A stretch of 52,620 bases of DNA from an uncultured Faecalibacterium sp. (GTDB taxonomy: Bacteria > Bacillota > Clostridia > Oscillospirales > Ruminococcaceae). The position numbers and the translations under genes are program-made. The stretch is from NCBI GenBank assembly GCA_934501115.1, contig CAKSTO010000007.1, positions 1-52,620 of the forward strand, given 5' to 3'. Positions within the stretch are counted from its first letter, which is position 1; each line of letters opens with the position of its first letter. The notes below the pieces were generated by a model. That model made no database searches. It was not told the DNA's origin and saw only the letters and a program-made list of their open reading frames with translations. Positions 7,362 to 16,697 of this stretch are shown here, one piece after another.

Positions 7362-8696
7362 ATGGAATTTCTGGCAGGTCTTTATACGCTGCTGCTGGTG
7401 GCGATCTGCCTGATGCTGGCACTGCTGCTGTACCGCTCCGCGAAACCAGCTGCCGGCCGGGACGATGCCGAATTAAAGGAGTGGCTGCGCCAGCAGCTGG
7501 AAGCACAGAATCGTCAGTTGGAAGCAAAGCTGGCAGAGATGTCCAGACAGAATCTTGCCGCGATGGGGCAGATCAGCGAAACGCTGCAGTCCTCGGTACA
7601 GAGCATGAGCACCGCCCTTGCTGCCGGGCAGGGCAGCCAGCAGCAGACCATGGAGCAGCGCCTGCAGGGGCTGGAGGCCTCCAATGCCCGCAAGCTGGAG
7701 GAGATGCGCCGCACCCTTGCAGAGGGATTGACGTCTATGCAGACTCAGAACGCCCAGAAGCTGGATGAGATCCGGCATACGGTAGACGAGCAGCTGCAGG
7801 ATGCCCTGCAAAAGCGGGTGACGGAGAGCTTTAAGGCAGTCAATGACCAGCTGGAACAGGTGTACAAGGGCTTAGGCGAGATGCAGAATCTTGCTGCCGA
7901 TGTGGGCGGCCTGAAACAGGTGCTTTCCGGCGTCAAGACCCGCGGCATTCTGGGCGAGATCCAGCTGGGAGCCATTTTGGAGGAGATCCTTGCTCCGGAA
8001 CAGTACGACACCAATGTGGCCACCATTCCGGGCAGCACCCAGCGGGTGGAGTACGCGATCAAAATGCCCGGTGCCGACGGCGGCACGGTCTGGCTGCCCA
8101 TTGACTCCAAGTTCCCCGGCGATACCTATGCCCACCTGCAGGACGCACAGGCCTCCGGTGATGCGCAGGCCGTGGAGAACGCCCGCCATGCATTGGAGCT
8201 TGTGCTGCGCGCAGAGGCAAAGGATATCCGTGAAAAGTACGTTGAGCCGCCCTATACCACGGCGTTTGGCATTCTGTTCCTGCCCTTTGAGGGCCTGTAT
8301 GCCGAGGTGGTGAACGCGGGTCTGCTGGAAGTATTGCAGCGGGACTATCAGGTGAACATTGCCGGCCCCAGCACCATGGCGGCGCTGCTCAACAGCCTTC
8401 AGATGGGCTTCAAGACCCTTGCCATCCAGAAGCGCTCCGGCGAGGTCTGGCAGCTGCTGGGTGCAGTCAAGACCGAATTTGACAAGTTCGGACAGGGGCT
8501 TTCCAAGATGCAGCAGCGCCTGCGCCAGACCGACGAAGAGCTGGACAACCTCATCGGCGTGCGCAGCCGCGCGATCAGCCGCAAGCTGCGGGCGGTGCAG
8601 ACGATGGACGAGACGTCCGCCGCCGCTTTGCTGGAGCTGGATGCTGAGCCGGGGAAGCCGGTGGCGGCAAAGCTGCCGGAGAGCGGGGAAGAGTAA
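7362..8696 (+). CDS. rmuC: DNA recombination protein RmuC family
   Basis: A 444-residue RmuC-family protein: one N-terminal membrane helix (residues about 3-23), a long Gln/Glu-rich coiled coil (about 35-165), then the RmuC nuclease-like core with GVKTRGILGEIQLGAILEEIL and LPIDSKFPGDTY. RmuC limits inversion at short inverted repeats and is structurally related to restriction-type nucleases. The start at 7362 has GGGAGGG at the right distance. No dedicated promoter is evident, so it may be read through from the hydrolase operon. Confidence 0.93.
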   Translation: MEFLAGLYTLLLVAICLMLALLLYRSAKPAAGRDDAELKEWLRQQLEAQNRQLEAKLAEMSRQNLAAMGQISETLQSSVQSMSTALAAGQGSQQQTMEQRLQGLEASNARKLEEMRRTLAEGLTSMQTQNAQKLDEIRHTVDEQLQDALQKRVTESFKAVNDQLEQVYKGLGEMQNLAADVGGLKQVLSGVKTRGILGEIQLGAILEEILAPEQYDTNVATIPGSTQRVEYAIKMPGADGGTVWLPIDSKFPGDTYAHLQDAQASGDAQAVENARHALELVLRAEAKDIREKYVEPPYTTAFGILFLPFEGLYAEVVNAGLLEVLQRDYQVNIAGPSTMAALLNSLQMGFKTLAIQKRSGEVWQLLGAVKTEFDKFGQGLSKMQQRLRQTDEELDNLIGVRSRAISRKLRAVQTMDETSAAALLELDAEPGKPVAAKLPESGEE

Positions 8697-8714
8697 GTTC
8701 ATGAATGCCCAAAC

Positions 8715-8746
8715 CTGTGTCCGGGGAGAAAGCTGCCGGTACACAG
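8715..8746 (+). terminator. Hairpin after rmuC, possible terminator
   Basis: Stem CTGTGTCCGG / CCGGTACACAG with one bulged A, 19 nt after the rmuC stop; no U-run follows, so the role is uncertain. Confidence 0.35.
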
Positions 8747-8766
8747 CCTATTCGAGCACTTTCTCC

Positions 8767-8795
8767 TTGCGAAATATCTAACGATGTGCTATACT
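8767..8795 (+). promoter_or_regulatory. Promoter of the flavodiiron protein gene
   Basis: TTGCGA (8767-8772), 17-bp spacer, TATACT (8790-8795), 65 bp before the ATG. Confidence 0.65.
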
Positions 8796-8859
8796 AGGAA
8801 CTGTTCTTAGAAATAACCGCCGCGTTTTGCGGCACATCATAAAAAGGAGACCGAAGACT

Positions 8860-10041
8860 ATGAGCGTGAAAAAGATCAGCGAAGCCATTCTGGGTCTGGG
8901 CGTGGACGATACGACCATCGACCTGTTCGAGAGCCAGTACCCGGTGCCGACCGGCGTCAGCTACAATTCTTATCTCATTCTGGATGAAAAGACCGCCGTT
9001 CTGGATACGGTGGATGCACGTGCCACCGACGAATGGCTGGCTAACCTGACCGAAGCGCTGGCGGGTCGGAAGCCGGATTATCTGGTGGTTTCCCACATGG
9101 AGCCGGATCACGGCGCAAATATCGCAAAGCTGGCGGCGCGCTACCCGGAGATGCAGGTGGTAGGCAATGCCAAGACCTTCCTGTATATGGATCAGTTCTT
9201 TGGCGCAGATGCTGTTGCAAAGGAGCGCCGGGTGGTGGTGAAGGATGGCGAGAGCCTGAGCCTTGGCACCCACACCCTTACCTTTGTGTTTGCCCCCATG
9301 GTGCACTGGCCGGAGGTCATGGTCAGCTACGAGAGCAGCGAGAAGGTGCTGTTCTCCGCTGATGGCTTTGGCCGCTTTGGCGCCGTGGCAAAGTTTGACG
9401 AAAAGGCCGACTGGGCCAGCGAAGCCCGCCGCTACTACCTGAACATCGTGGGCAAGTATGGCCCGCAGGTGCAGGCTCTGCTGAAAAAGGCTGCGGCTCT
9501 GGATATCCAAACCATCTGCCCGCTGCACGGCCCGGTGCTCACAGGAGACCTTGGCAAATATCTGAACTACTATGACCTGTGGTCGAGCTACAAGCCCGAG
9601 GAGCCGGAAAAGATCCTTGTGGCAAGTGCCTCCATCCACGGCCACACCCGTGCGGCAGCCCACCTGATGGCCGAAAAGCTGCGTGCTCAGGGCGCAAAGG
9701 TGGTGGAGATGGATCTGACCCGCACGGATGTGTCCTATGCGGTCACCGAAGCCTTCCGCTGCGGCAAGATCGTGCTGGCCTGTGCCACCTACGATGGCTT
9801 CCTCTTCCCGCCGATGGAGAATCTGCTGACCCATCTCAAGACCAAGAGCTTCCAGAGCCGCACGGTCGGCCTGATGGAGAACGGCACATGGGCACCGATG
9901 GCTGCAAAGCTCATGCGCGCCGAGCTGGAAGGCATGAAGAACATCACCGTCTGTGAGAATGTGGTCACGATCCGCTCTGCGGCCAATGCTGCGGCAGAAG
10001 CCCAGATGGACGCTCTTGCTGCGGAGATCCTTGCAAAATAA
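8860..10041 (+). CDS. Flavodiiron protein (O2/NO reductase)
   Basis: A 393-residue class A flavodiiron protein that reduces O2 to water and/or NO to N2O in the cytosol of anaerobes. The N-terminal beta-lactamase-fold domain has the full diiron set: HMEPDH near residue 83, His in APMVHWPE, Asp in SADGFG and His in CPLHGPV. The C-terminal flavodoxin domain (from about 255) begins with the FMN loop SASIHGHT. No rubredoxin domain is fused, so a separate electron donor is needed. Start chosen at 8860 behind AAAAGGAGA. Monocistronic, with its own promoter and terminator. Confidence 0.95.
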   Translation: MSVKKISEAILGLGVDDTTIDLFESQYPVPTGVSYNSYLILDEKTAVLDTVDARATDEWLANLTEALAGRKPDYLVVSHMEPDHGANIAKLAARYPEMQVVGNAKTFLYMDQFFGADAVAKERRVVVKDGESLSLGTHTLTFVFAPMVHWPEVMVSYESSEKVLFSADGFGRFGAVAKFDEKADWASEARRYYLNIVGKYGPQVQALLKKAAALDIQTICPLHGPVLTGDLGKYLNYYDLWSSYKPEEPEKILVASASIHGHTRAAAHLMAEKLRAQGAKVVEMDLTRTDVSYAVTEAFRCGKIVLACATYDGFLFPPMENLLTHLKTKSFQSRTVGLMENGTWAPMAAKLMRAELEGMKNITVCENVVTIRSAANAAAEAQMDALAAEILAK

Positions 10042-10080
10042 GAAAAAGCGACTGCCTGTGATGCCCGGCTGAGCAGGCAG

Positions 10081-10114
10081 AAAATGCCCTGACCTTGATG
10101 GCCGGGGCATTTTT
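10081..10114 (+). terminator. Intrinsic terminator of the flavodiiron gene
   Basis: Stem AAAATGCCC / GGGCATTTT followed by T residues, 40 nt after the stop. Confidence 0.85.
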
Positions 10115-10200
10115 GCTGTCGGCGGGCGGGGCTTCCGGTTGCACTTTTGCCGGGAAATCATTATACTGATAAAAAGACCATGCGGGAAAGGGGCGTCAGG

Positions 10201-11685
10201 ATGGAAGCGGAAGAGATGCACAAGGGAATGTCGCTGCGTGCAAAAGTTACGGTCTGGCTGGCGGCGATCCTTCTGGTGACGCTGATCTCCATGGGTGTTG
10301 CTTCGGGCGTTGGACAGTGGACGGTAAAGGCATTTGATACTCTGATGGAGGATAACGCGGCCTGCTACGCGGCACAGGATGCCATCAAGGCGGAGACTCG
10401 TGCCTTTGAGCGCTATGTGCGCGAACCTTCACAGGAAACCGAACAGGCTTATACGGCTGCCTGCGCGGAGACGGAGCGGAGCCTTGCAGCCCTGCCGTCT
10501 GATCCTGTCAGGATCGGCGAGGAGCGCTATGCCCGCACCTGGAATCTGACGCAGGGCTATGCGGGTTATCGGCAGAAGAGAGACAGCTTTCTGCGGCTGT
10601 CCGCCTCGGCAGAAGGCTACATTGACCAGATGTATGCTGTAATGGCAATGCAGGATCATCTGGCCGAATATGCTCTGCGTCTGACGCAGGCTACCCTTGA
10701 ACAGGAAAATGCGCTTTACAGCCGTCAGGCGGCGAACATCCAGCATCTGCCGTGGCTGTATCTGGCGCTGTTCCTTGCGGCGGTGGTGCTGATGCTGCTG
10801 CTCGTCCGAGGACTGACTCAGGCGGTGGTGGCTCCGCTTCTGGGGCTGGCGCGGGCGTCCCGCAGCATCGCGGACGGTGACTACACCGGTGCAGACCTGC
10901 CGGTGACCGGCGGCGATGAGGTCGGACGACTGACCGGAACGTTTAACCGGATGAAGCATGCAATGGCAGAACATCTCGCCACCCTGAATGCTCTGCACCG
11001 GGAAGAAGTGCGCAATCTGGCGCTGGAAAAAGACCTTGACCACACCCGGCTGGAGGTGCTGAAAAGTCAGGTGGATCCGCATTTTTTGTTTAACACGCTG
11101 AATATGATCTCCTGCATGGCGAGGCTGGAGGACGCATCCGACACCGATCAGATGATCGTGCATCTGGGGAGTCTGTTCCGGCACAACCTGCGCACGAAGC
11201 AGCAGGAGATCACGCTGGAAGAAGAACTGGAAGGGCTGGATGATTATATCTACTTACAGCAGATGCGGTTTGACGGACGGATCACGGTAGAAAAGAAAAT
11301 CACGGTTGACCCGGCAGCGGTGCGGCTGCCGTCCTTCACCTTGCAGCCTGTCGTAGAAAATGCATTTTCACACGGGCTCAAATCCTGCGAGGAGGGCGGG
11401 CGCATCCTGCTGCGGGGCTGGATGCAGGGGGAACGGCTGATCCTCACCGTGGCAGATAACGGCAAGGGCATGACGCCGGAAGAGCTGGATGCCCTGCAGG
11501 AAAAGATCGCACAGAGCGAGCAGACCGGAAAGAGCATCGGGCTGGGCAATATTTTCCGCCGCATCGGGATGCTCTACCCGGATGGCGCAATGAGGATCTG
11601 CAGCCGCCCGGGCTGCGGTACGGTGATCCGGTTTGAGATCCCTCAGAAGGCGGAACAGGAGGCTGTGGAATCCCATGAAATGTAA
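10201..11685 (+). CDS. Sensor histidine kinase, YesM/LytS (His_kinase) family
   Basis: A 494-residue membrane sensor kinase. TM1 is at about residues 15-37 and TM2 at about 183-203, enclosing an extracytoplasmic sensing domain of about 145 residues; a HAMP linker follows. The phosphoacceptor motif is DPHFLFNTLNMIS, typical of the His_kinase (PF06580-like) subgroup, and the ATPase domain has VVENAFSHGLK, VADNGKGM and SIGLGNIFRRI. The start at 10201 follows AAAGGGG. Its last 11 bp overlap the response regulator, and the TRAP transporter lies directly downstream, so it probably senses the TRAP substrate. Confidence 0.93.
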   Translation: MEAEEMHKGMSLRAKVTVWLAAILLVTLISMGVASGVGQWTVKAFDTLMEDNAACYAAQDAIKAETRAFERYVREPSQETEQAYTAACAETERSLAALPSDPVRIGEERYARTWNLTQGYAGYRQKRDSFLRLSASAEGYIDQMYAVMAMQDHLAEYALRLTQATLEQENALYSRQAANIQHLPWLYLALFLAAVVLMLLLVRGLTQAVVAPLLGLARASRSIADGDYTGADLPVTGGDEVGRLTGTFNRMKHAMAEHLATLNALHREEVRNLALEKDLDHTRLEVLKSQVDPHFLFNTLNMISCMARLEDASDTDQMIVHLGSLFRHNLRTKQQEITLEEELEGLDDYIYLQQMRFDGRITVEKKITVDPAAVRLPSFTLQPVVENAFSHGLKSCEEGGRILLRGWMQGERLILTVADNGKGMTPEELDALQEKIAQSEQTGKSIGLGNIFRRIGMLYPDGAMRICSRPGCGTVIRFEIPQKAEQEAVESHEM

Positions 11686-12460
11686 GCTGCTGGTAGCGGA
11701 AGACGAACGGATCGAGCGCAAGGTGCTGTGCAAGACCCTGCAGAAATATCTGGGGGATCTGATCACTCTCTATGAGGCGAAAAACGGTAGGGAAGCCATC
11801 GAGATCTATGAGCGGGAAAAGCCGCAGGCGGCGGTGCTGGATATCGAGATGCCCGGTGCTACAGGGCTTGAGGTGGCCCGCAAAATTCGGGAGACGGACA
11901 AAAATTGTGCCATCCTGTTTCTGACCGGATTCGACAAATTCGCATACGCAAAACAGGCCATCTCGGTGCGCGCAATGGACTACCTGCTCAAGCCCTATAA
12001 TGAGCAGGAACTGGTATTTTCTGTGGAAGAAGCCATCCGGCAGGGGTCGGCGCAGGTGCCGACCCGTCTGGCACCCGTCTCAATAGAAAAGCCTGTCCGC
12101 CGGGAGGAGGACGAGGATGTGCGCACGACCCTGATCCGTGCCGAGATCAGCAGCTTTATCGAGGAACACTATCGGGAGGACATCTCCATGCAGGACGCTG
12201 CCGCAGCCCTGCGCTATTCGGACGCCTATTTCTGCAAGCTGTTCAAACAGTGCTTTAAGGTGAATTTTTCGGCCTACCTGAACGAGTTCCGGGTGGATAA
12301 AGCGCAGCAGCTGATCCGGGATTCCCGCCTGAGTCTGAAGGATGTGGGAACGGCGGTAGGGTACAGCGACGCCAACTATTTTACGAGGGTGTTCAAACGC
12401 CTGACCGGCCAGACCCCTTCGGAGTACCGCATGGCGGCAGCTGAAAAAGCAGTGCAGTAA
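11675..12460 (+). CDS. Response regulator, REC + AraC-type HTH
   Basis: A 261-residue regulator: receiver domain (about 1-120) with acidic pocket E9-D10, phosphoacceptor Asp56 in VLDIEMPG, and Lys in YLLKPY; C-terminal AraC/XylS double HTH (about 165-258) with YSDAYFCKLFKQ and VGYSDANYFTRVFKR..G.TPSEYR. Overlaps the kinase gene and ends in a terminator. Inferred job: activation of the downstream dctPQM TRAP genes by direct operator binding. Confidence 0.94.
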   Translation: MKCKLLVAEDERIERKVLCKTLQKYLGDLITLYEAKNGREAIEIYEREKPQAAVLDIEMPGATGLEVARKIRETDKNCAILFLTGFDKFAYAKQAISVRAMDYLLKPYNEQELVFSVEEAIRQGSAQVPTRLAPVSIEKPVRREEDEDVRTTLIRAEISSFIEEHYREDISMQDAAAALRYSDAYFCKLFKQCFKVNFSAYLNEFRVDKAQQLIRDSRLSLKDVGTAVGYSDANYFTRVFKRLTGQTPSEYRMAAAEKAVQ

Positions 12461-12489
12461 AAAATATTGTTAAAAGAGAACGGCAAAGC

Positions 12490-12517
12490 CTTCCCCCTCG
12501 GGGGAAGCCTTTTTTTA
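12490..12517 (+). terminator. Intrinsic terminator of the two-component operon
   Basis: Stem CTTCCCC / GGGGAAG with a CTCG tetraloop followed by CCTTTTTTT. Confidence 0.85.
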
Positions 12518-12554
12518 TTTTTTGCCAGTTTCTTTCGTCTGGGAGGGGCAAAAA

Positions 12555-12570
12555 TTGTACTTGGATACAA
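12555..12570. promoter_or_regulatory. Inverted repeat upstream of dctP, possible regulator site
   Basis: TTGTA-N6-TACAA, 117 bp before the dctP start in the 226-bp gap that also must hold the dctP promoter. A weak TAAAAT (12633-12638) with TTTCGC 17 bp upstream is the only promoter-like match, which fits an activated promoter. Confidence 0.35.
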
Positions 12571-12686
12571 CAATGACAAAATCGTGCTGGCTATCATAAA
12601 AAAATCCCGTTTCGCAAAAATTTGCATCTTGTTAAAATAGTGTCAGAAAGAAAACTGCACAAAGGGACAAAGAGAGGATGCAATTC

Positions 12687-13715
12687 ATGAAAAGAAGAAC
12701 GTTTTTGTCGCTGATGGGCGCAGCGGCACTGACAAGCGGCATGATGCTGACCGGCTGCGGCGGCGCGGAAAAGGATGACCGTACCATCATCCGCATCGGC
12801 CATGTGCAGTCGCAGACCCATCCGGATCATTTGGGTCTGGCCGCATTTGCCGACCACATCAATGAAAAGCTGGGGGACAAGTACCGCGTGGAGGTCTACC
12901 CCAGCGAGCTGCTGGGCTCTCAGACCGAGATGGTGCAGCTGACCCAGACCGGCGCCATTGACTTTGTGGTGGCCTCCACCGCCATCATGGAGACCTTCAG
13001 CTCCAAATACCAGATCTTCAACCTGCCGTATCTGTTCTCCAGTGTGGAAGCTTACCACGCTGCGATGGATGACCCGGAGGTGACAGACCCCATCTTCAAG
13101 ACCACCTCCAAAGCCGGTCTGGAGACGGTGGCATGGCTGGATGCCGGCACCCGCAATTTCTACACCGTCAAGACACCCGTCAATCAGCCCTCCGACCTGA
13201 AGGGTCTGAAGATCCGCGTGCAGCAATCTCCCACGAATGTGGAAATGATGCGTCTGCTGGGCGGCACAGCTACGCCCATGGGGTTTGGCGACGTGTACAC
13301 TGCTCTGCAGGCCGGTATTCTGGACGGCGCAGAAAACAATGAGCTGGCGCTGACCGACAACGGCCACGGGGATATCTGCAAGTATTATTCCTATGATATG
13401 CACCAGATGGTGCCCGACCTGCTGGTGGCAAACTACGAGTTCATGCAGAACCTCAGCGCTGAGGAGCGCGCCATCTTTGACGAGGGTTTTGAGATCGTCA
13501 AGGAGACGGAGCAGGCTGCATGGGAGGATGCGGTTACTGCCGCCAAGGAAAAGGCGGAGAATGAGCAGCATGTCAACTTCCTGTATCCGGACACGGCTCC
13601 GTTTCAGGAGGCCATGGCACCGCTGCACGATTCGGTGCTGAGTGCAAACCCTGAGCTGCAGCCCATTTATGACCGCATTCAGGAGTACAACGCTGAATAC
13701 ACTGCAGCGGAATGA
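12687..13715 (+). CDS. dctP: TRAP transporter substrate-binding lipoprotein DctP
   Basis: A 342-residue extracytoplasmic solute receptor of a TRAP transporter for a carboxylate-type substrate. The N-terminus has twin-basic KRRTFLS and a lipobox ending LTGCGG, so it is lipid-anchored. Family motifs are clear: HVQSQTHPDHLG, LKGLKIRVQQSPTNVEMMRLLGG and AGILDGAENN, with Arg in KIRV expected to bind the substrate carboxylate. The second ATG at 12687 is favoured because GAGAGG is 9 nt upstream; the ATG at 12678 overlaps that site. First gene of dctPQM. Confidence 0.94.
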   Translation: MKRRTFLSLMGAAALTSGMMLTGCGGAEKDDRTIIRIGHVQSQTHPDHLGLAAFADHINEKLGDKYRVEVYPSELLGSQTEMVQLTQTGAIDFVVASTAIMETFSSKYQIFNLPYLFSSVEAYHAAMDDPEVTDPIFKTTSKAGLETVAWLDAGTRNFYTVKTPVNQPSDLKGLKIRVQQSPTNVEMMRLLGGTATPMGFGDVYTALQAGILDGAENNELALTDNGHGDICKYYSYDMHQMVPDLLVANYEFMQNLSAEERAIFDEGFEIVKETEQAAWEDAVTAAKEKAENEQHVNFLYPDTAPFQEAMAPLHDSVLSANPELQPIYDRIQEYNAEYTAAE

Positions 13716-13726
13716 GGAGAAGCATC

Positions 13727-14281
13727 ATGGAAAAACTCAGAAACGCTTTGAATAAGATCCTGAACCTGCTGGCCGGTCTGAGCATGACCGTCATGGTCGT
13801 GCTGACGACCTATCAGGTCATTGCACGATATATTTTCAATGCTCCTTCCACCTGGTCGGAGGAGCTGGTGGGCTATCTGTTCGGCTGGAGCACTATGCTG
13901 GGGGCGACCATCGTTTCCGGCGAGCGCGGCCACATGAACATCCCTGTGGTCATCGATAGGTTCAGCCCTGCCATGCGCAAGGCCTTCAACATTTTTGCCG
14001 AGATCATTGCGTTCGTTTTCTCCGCGACCATTCTGGTGTTCGGAGGAATCCGGGTGTCCAGGCTGGCGATGGGACAGCAGACCTCCTCGCTGGGAGTGGC
14101 TGTGGGCGTGTTCTACTGGGTCATGCCGGTGTGCGGTGCGATCATTCTGATCTATTCCGTGCTGAACGTGATCGGCATCGCCAACGGCTCCATCAGTCTG
14201 GATGCCCCGGAAGATTCAGACTTTGTGAAAGCGGAAGCCGAGATGGCTGCCGAAGCTGACAAGAATCATAAGGAGGGCTAA
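13727..14281 (+). CDS. dctQ: TRAP transporter small permease DctQ
   Basis: A 184-residue inner membrane protein with four predicted helices, the DctQ fold: STWSEELVGYLFGWSTMLGA near residue 45 is the family signature. It scaffolds the DctM subunit. ATG preceded by GAGGAGA; it begins 11 bp after dctP and is followed 3 bp later by dctM. Confidence 0.92.
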   Translation: MEKLRNALNKILNLLAGLSMTVMVVLTTYQVIARYIFNAPSTWSEELVGYLFGWSTMLGATIVSGERGHMNIPVVIDRFSPAMRKAFNIFAEIIAFVFSATILVFGGIRVSRLAMGQQTSSLGVAVGVFYWVMPVCGAIILIYSVLNVIGIANGSISLDAPEDSDFVKAEAEMAAEADKNHKEG

Positions 14282-14284
14282 ACT

Positions 14285-15586
14285 GTGGCGATTCAAGCAT
14301 TGCTCGTTATTCTGGCAGTCCTGCTGGTACTGCTGTTCCTCGGTGTGCCTATTTCGTACGCCATTGCAGTCTCGTCTCTGACTGCGATCCTTTCTTCCAT
14401 CGACCTGAATGTGGCCGTGCTGACCGCTGCTCAGCGCACCTTCGTGGGCATGAGCAAGTTCAGCCTTACCGCCATCCCGTTCTTTATTCTGGCCGGCAAC
14501 ATCATGAATCAGGGCGGCATCGCCAAGCGTCTGGTGGACTTTGTCATGGCGATTCTGGGCAAGCTGCCTGGTGCTCTTCTGGTGACCAATATTGGCACGA
14601 ATGCGCTGTTTGGTGCGATCTCCGGCTCTGCATCCGCTGCTGCTGCGGCGGTCGGCTCCATGATCCGCGATGGTGCCGAGGAGCAGGGCTACGACCCTGC
14701 CGTCACCGCTGCCACCAACGCCGCGTCTTCCTGCTCCGGTCTGCTGATCCCTCCATCCAACGCCCTCATCACCTACTCTCTGGCTTCGGGCGGAACGTCA
14801 GTTGCGGCACTGTTCATGGCCGGTTACATCCCCGGCATCATCTGGGCTCTTTGCTGCTGCGCGGTGGGCGTGCTGCTGGCTGTCAAGCTGGGCTATCAGG
14901 GCACTCCCGGAAGGTTTGACTGGAAAAATCTCGGCGTCTGCACCCTGCGTGCTCTGCCGTCTCTTTCCCTGATCGTTGTGGTCATCGGCGGCATCATCGG
15001 CGGCGTGTTCTCTGCCACCGAGGGTTCTGCCATCGCGGTCGTCTACGCGCTCGTGCTGGCTTTTTGCTACCGTTCCATCAACCTCAAGAGTCTGTGGAAG
15101 ATCATTGTGGACTCGGCTAAGATGTCCGGCATGGTCGTGTTTCTCGTCGGCGTATCCAACATTCTGGGCTGGGTCATGGCCTTTTTGCAGATCCCCGATG
15201 CGGTGGCGGCTGCGCTGCTGAGCCTGACCAGCAACAAGTACATCATTCTGCTCATCATGAATGTGATTCTGCTGATCTCCGGCACCTTCATGGATGTGAC
15301 CCCGGCCATCCTCATCTTCACTCCGCTGTTCCTGCCCATCTGCCAGAGCTTTGGCATGAGCACCATTCAGTTCGGTCTGATCCTCGTGTACAACCTGTGC
15401 ATCGGCAACATCACCCCGCCTGTCGGCAATGCTCTGTTTGTGGGCATCAAGGTAGGCCGCACCTCACTGTCCAAGGTCATGCCGTACATGCTGATGTATT
15501 ATGCGGCGATCATCGCCGGCCTGCTGCTGGTCACCTTTATCCCCGCAGTGTCCATGGCACTGCCCCAGGCAATGGGTCTGGTCTAA
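14285..15586 (+). CDS. dctM: TRAP transporter large permease DctM (GTG start)
   Basis: A 433-residue permease with about 12-13 membrane segments that catalyses Na+-driven uptake of the DctP-bound substrate. Signatures include GVPISYAIAVSS, FFILAGNIMNQGGIAKRL, AASSCSGLLIPPSN and NLCIGNITPPVGNALFVG. The start is GTG at 14285, preceded by AAGGAGG. Third gene of the operon, ended by a strong terminator. Confidence 0.95.
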   Translation: MAIQALLVILAVLLVLLFLGVPISYAIAVSSLTAILSSIDLNVAVLTAAQRTFVGMSKFSLTAIPFFILAGNIMNQGGIAKRLVDFVMAILGKLPGALLVTNIGTNALFGAISGSASAAAAAVGSMIRDGAEEQGYDPAVTAATNAASSCSGLLIPPSNALITYSLASGGTSVAALFMAGYIPGIIWALCCCAVGVLLAVKLGYQGTPGRFDWKNLGVCTLRALPSLSLIVVVIGGIIGGVFSATEGSAIAVVYALVLAFCYRSINLKSLWKIIVDSAKMSGMVVFLVGVSNILGWVMAFLQIPDAVAAALLSLTSNKYIILLIMNVILLISGTFMDVTPAILIFTPLFLPICQSFGMSTIQFGLILVYNLCIGNITPPVGNALFVGIKVGRTSLSKVMPYMLMYYAAIIAGLLLVTFIPAVSMALPQAMGLV

Positions 15587-15616
15587 AAACAATATCTCCT
15601 TCTTCTTTTTCTTCTG

Positions 15617-15652
15617 AAAAGGCGGTGCTCTGCAAAAGGACACCGCCTTTTC
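15617..15652 (+). terminator. Terminator of dctPQM
   Basis: Stem AAAAGGCGGTG / CACCGCCTTTT with a 13-nt loop, ending in CC after the T-run. Confidence 0.88.
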
Positions 15653-15655
15653 CTG

Positions 15656-15685
15656 TTGCACAAACACGCAGGAGTGCGTTATACT
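15656..15685 (+). promoter_or_regulatory. Promoter of the second dctP
   Basis: TTGCAC (15656-15661), 18-bp spacer, TATACT (15680-15685), immediately after the dctM terminator and 25 bp before the ATG. Confidence 0.7.
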
Positions 15686-15710
15686 ATCCCTGAAAGAGAG
15701 GGCGAGTATC

Positions 15711-16697
15711 ATGCGCAGAAGGACATTTCTGGCCGGAGCGGGTCTGTTGGCACTGCAGCTGTCAGGCTGCGGTGCACAGAAACAGACGGCACCGGAGTAT
15801 GTGCTGACCTATGCGGAAAATCAGCCGGCCGACTACCCCACAACGCAGGGAGCACAGTATTTTGCTGACCTTGTGCGGGAGCGCACCGGCGGCAGAGTGA
15901 TCGTTCAGGTCAAGGCCGGGGGAGAGTACGGCACGGAAGAAGAGGTGTGGATGCAGCTGGGCATCGGCGGGGTAGACTTTGCCCGGCTGTCACTGTCCAT
16001 CATCACGGGCGACCTGCCAAAACTGAACGTGCTGCTGCTGCCGTACCTCTACCGGGATGCCGACCACATGCGGAGCGTGCTGGACGGAGAGCTGGGGAAA
16101 GAATTTTTACAGGGATTCGCCGAAAAAGATTGTATCGGCCTGAGCTGGTACGATGCGGGTGCACGGTCGTTCTACGCGCGCCAGCCGATTAAAAGTCTTG
16201 CCGATCTGGCAGGCAGGATCGTCCGGGTGCAGGACTCTGCGATCACCATGGATATGATAAAGCTGCTGGGGGCAGTGCCGGAGACTTCGGCTTACAGCAA
16301 TGTGTATTCCGCGCTGGAGACGGGTCAAATCGATGCGGCGGAAAATAACTGGCCTGCGTACTATTCTATGGGGCACTACAAGGTGGCACGGTACTATACG
16401 AAAGATGAGCACAGCCGCGTGCCGGAGATCCAGCTGGCCAGCGGCAGGACATGGGCAGCACTGCCGGAAGAGTACCGCCAGATCCTGCGGGAGTGCGCCG
16501 CCGAGTCGGCAGAGTACGAACGTCAGCTCTGGGCGCAGGAGGAGACAACGGCGCGTGAAGCTGCCCTTGCCGCAGGGTGCCATGAGATCATTCTTTCGGA
16601 AGAAGAACTGGAAAATTTCCGCCAGCTGGTGCAGCCGCTCTATAAAAAGTACTGCGGAGATTATTTGCTGCTGGTAGAAGAGATCCAGCGGAATTGA
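15711..16697 (+). CDS. Second TRAP-type substrate-binding lipoprotein
   Basis: A 328-residue DctP-family receptor with lipobox LQLSGCGA. Motifs follow the family: AENQPADYPTTQGAQYFADLV, LAGRIVRVQDSAITMDMIKLLGA and TGQIDAAENNWPAYY. It differs strongly in sequence from the receptor at 12687. It has its own promoter and no permease genes of its own, so it either feeds the upstream DctQM pair with another ligand or acts as an extracellular sensor. The second idea is supported by a sensor-kinase remnant directly behind it. Start ATG 15711 preceded by GAGAGGGCGAG. Confidence 0.9.
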   Translation: MRRRTFLAGAGLLALQLSGCGAQKQTAPEYVLTYAENQPADYPTTQGAQYFADLVRERTGGRVIVQVKAGGEYGTEEEVWMQLGIGGVDFARLSLSIITGDLPKLNVLLLPYLYRDADHMRSVLDGELGKEFLQGFAEKDCIGLSWYDAGARSFYARQPIKSLADLAGRIVRVQDSAITMDMIKLLGAVPETSAYSNVYSALETGQIDAAENNWPAYYSMGHYKVARYYTKDEHSRVPEIQLASGRTWAALPEEYRQILRECAAESAEYERQLWAQEETTAREAALAAGCHEIILSEEELENFRQLVQPLYKKYCGDYLLLVEEIQRN

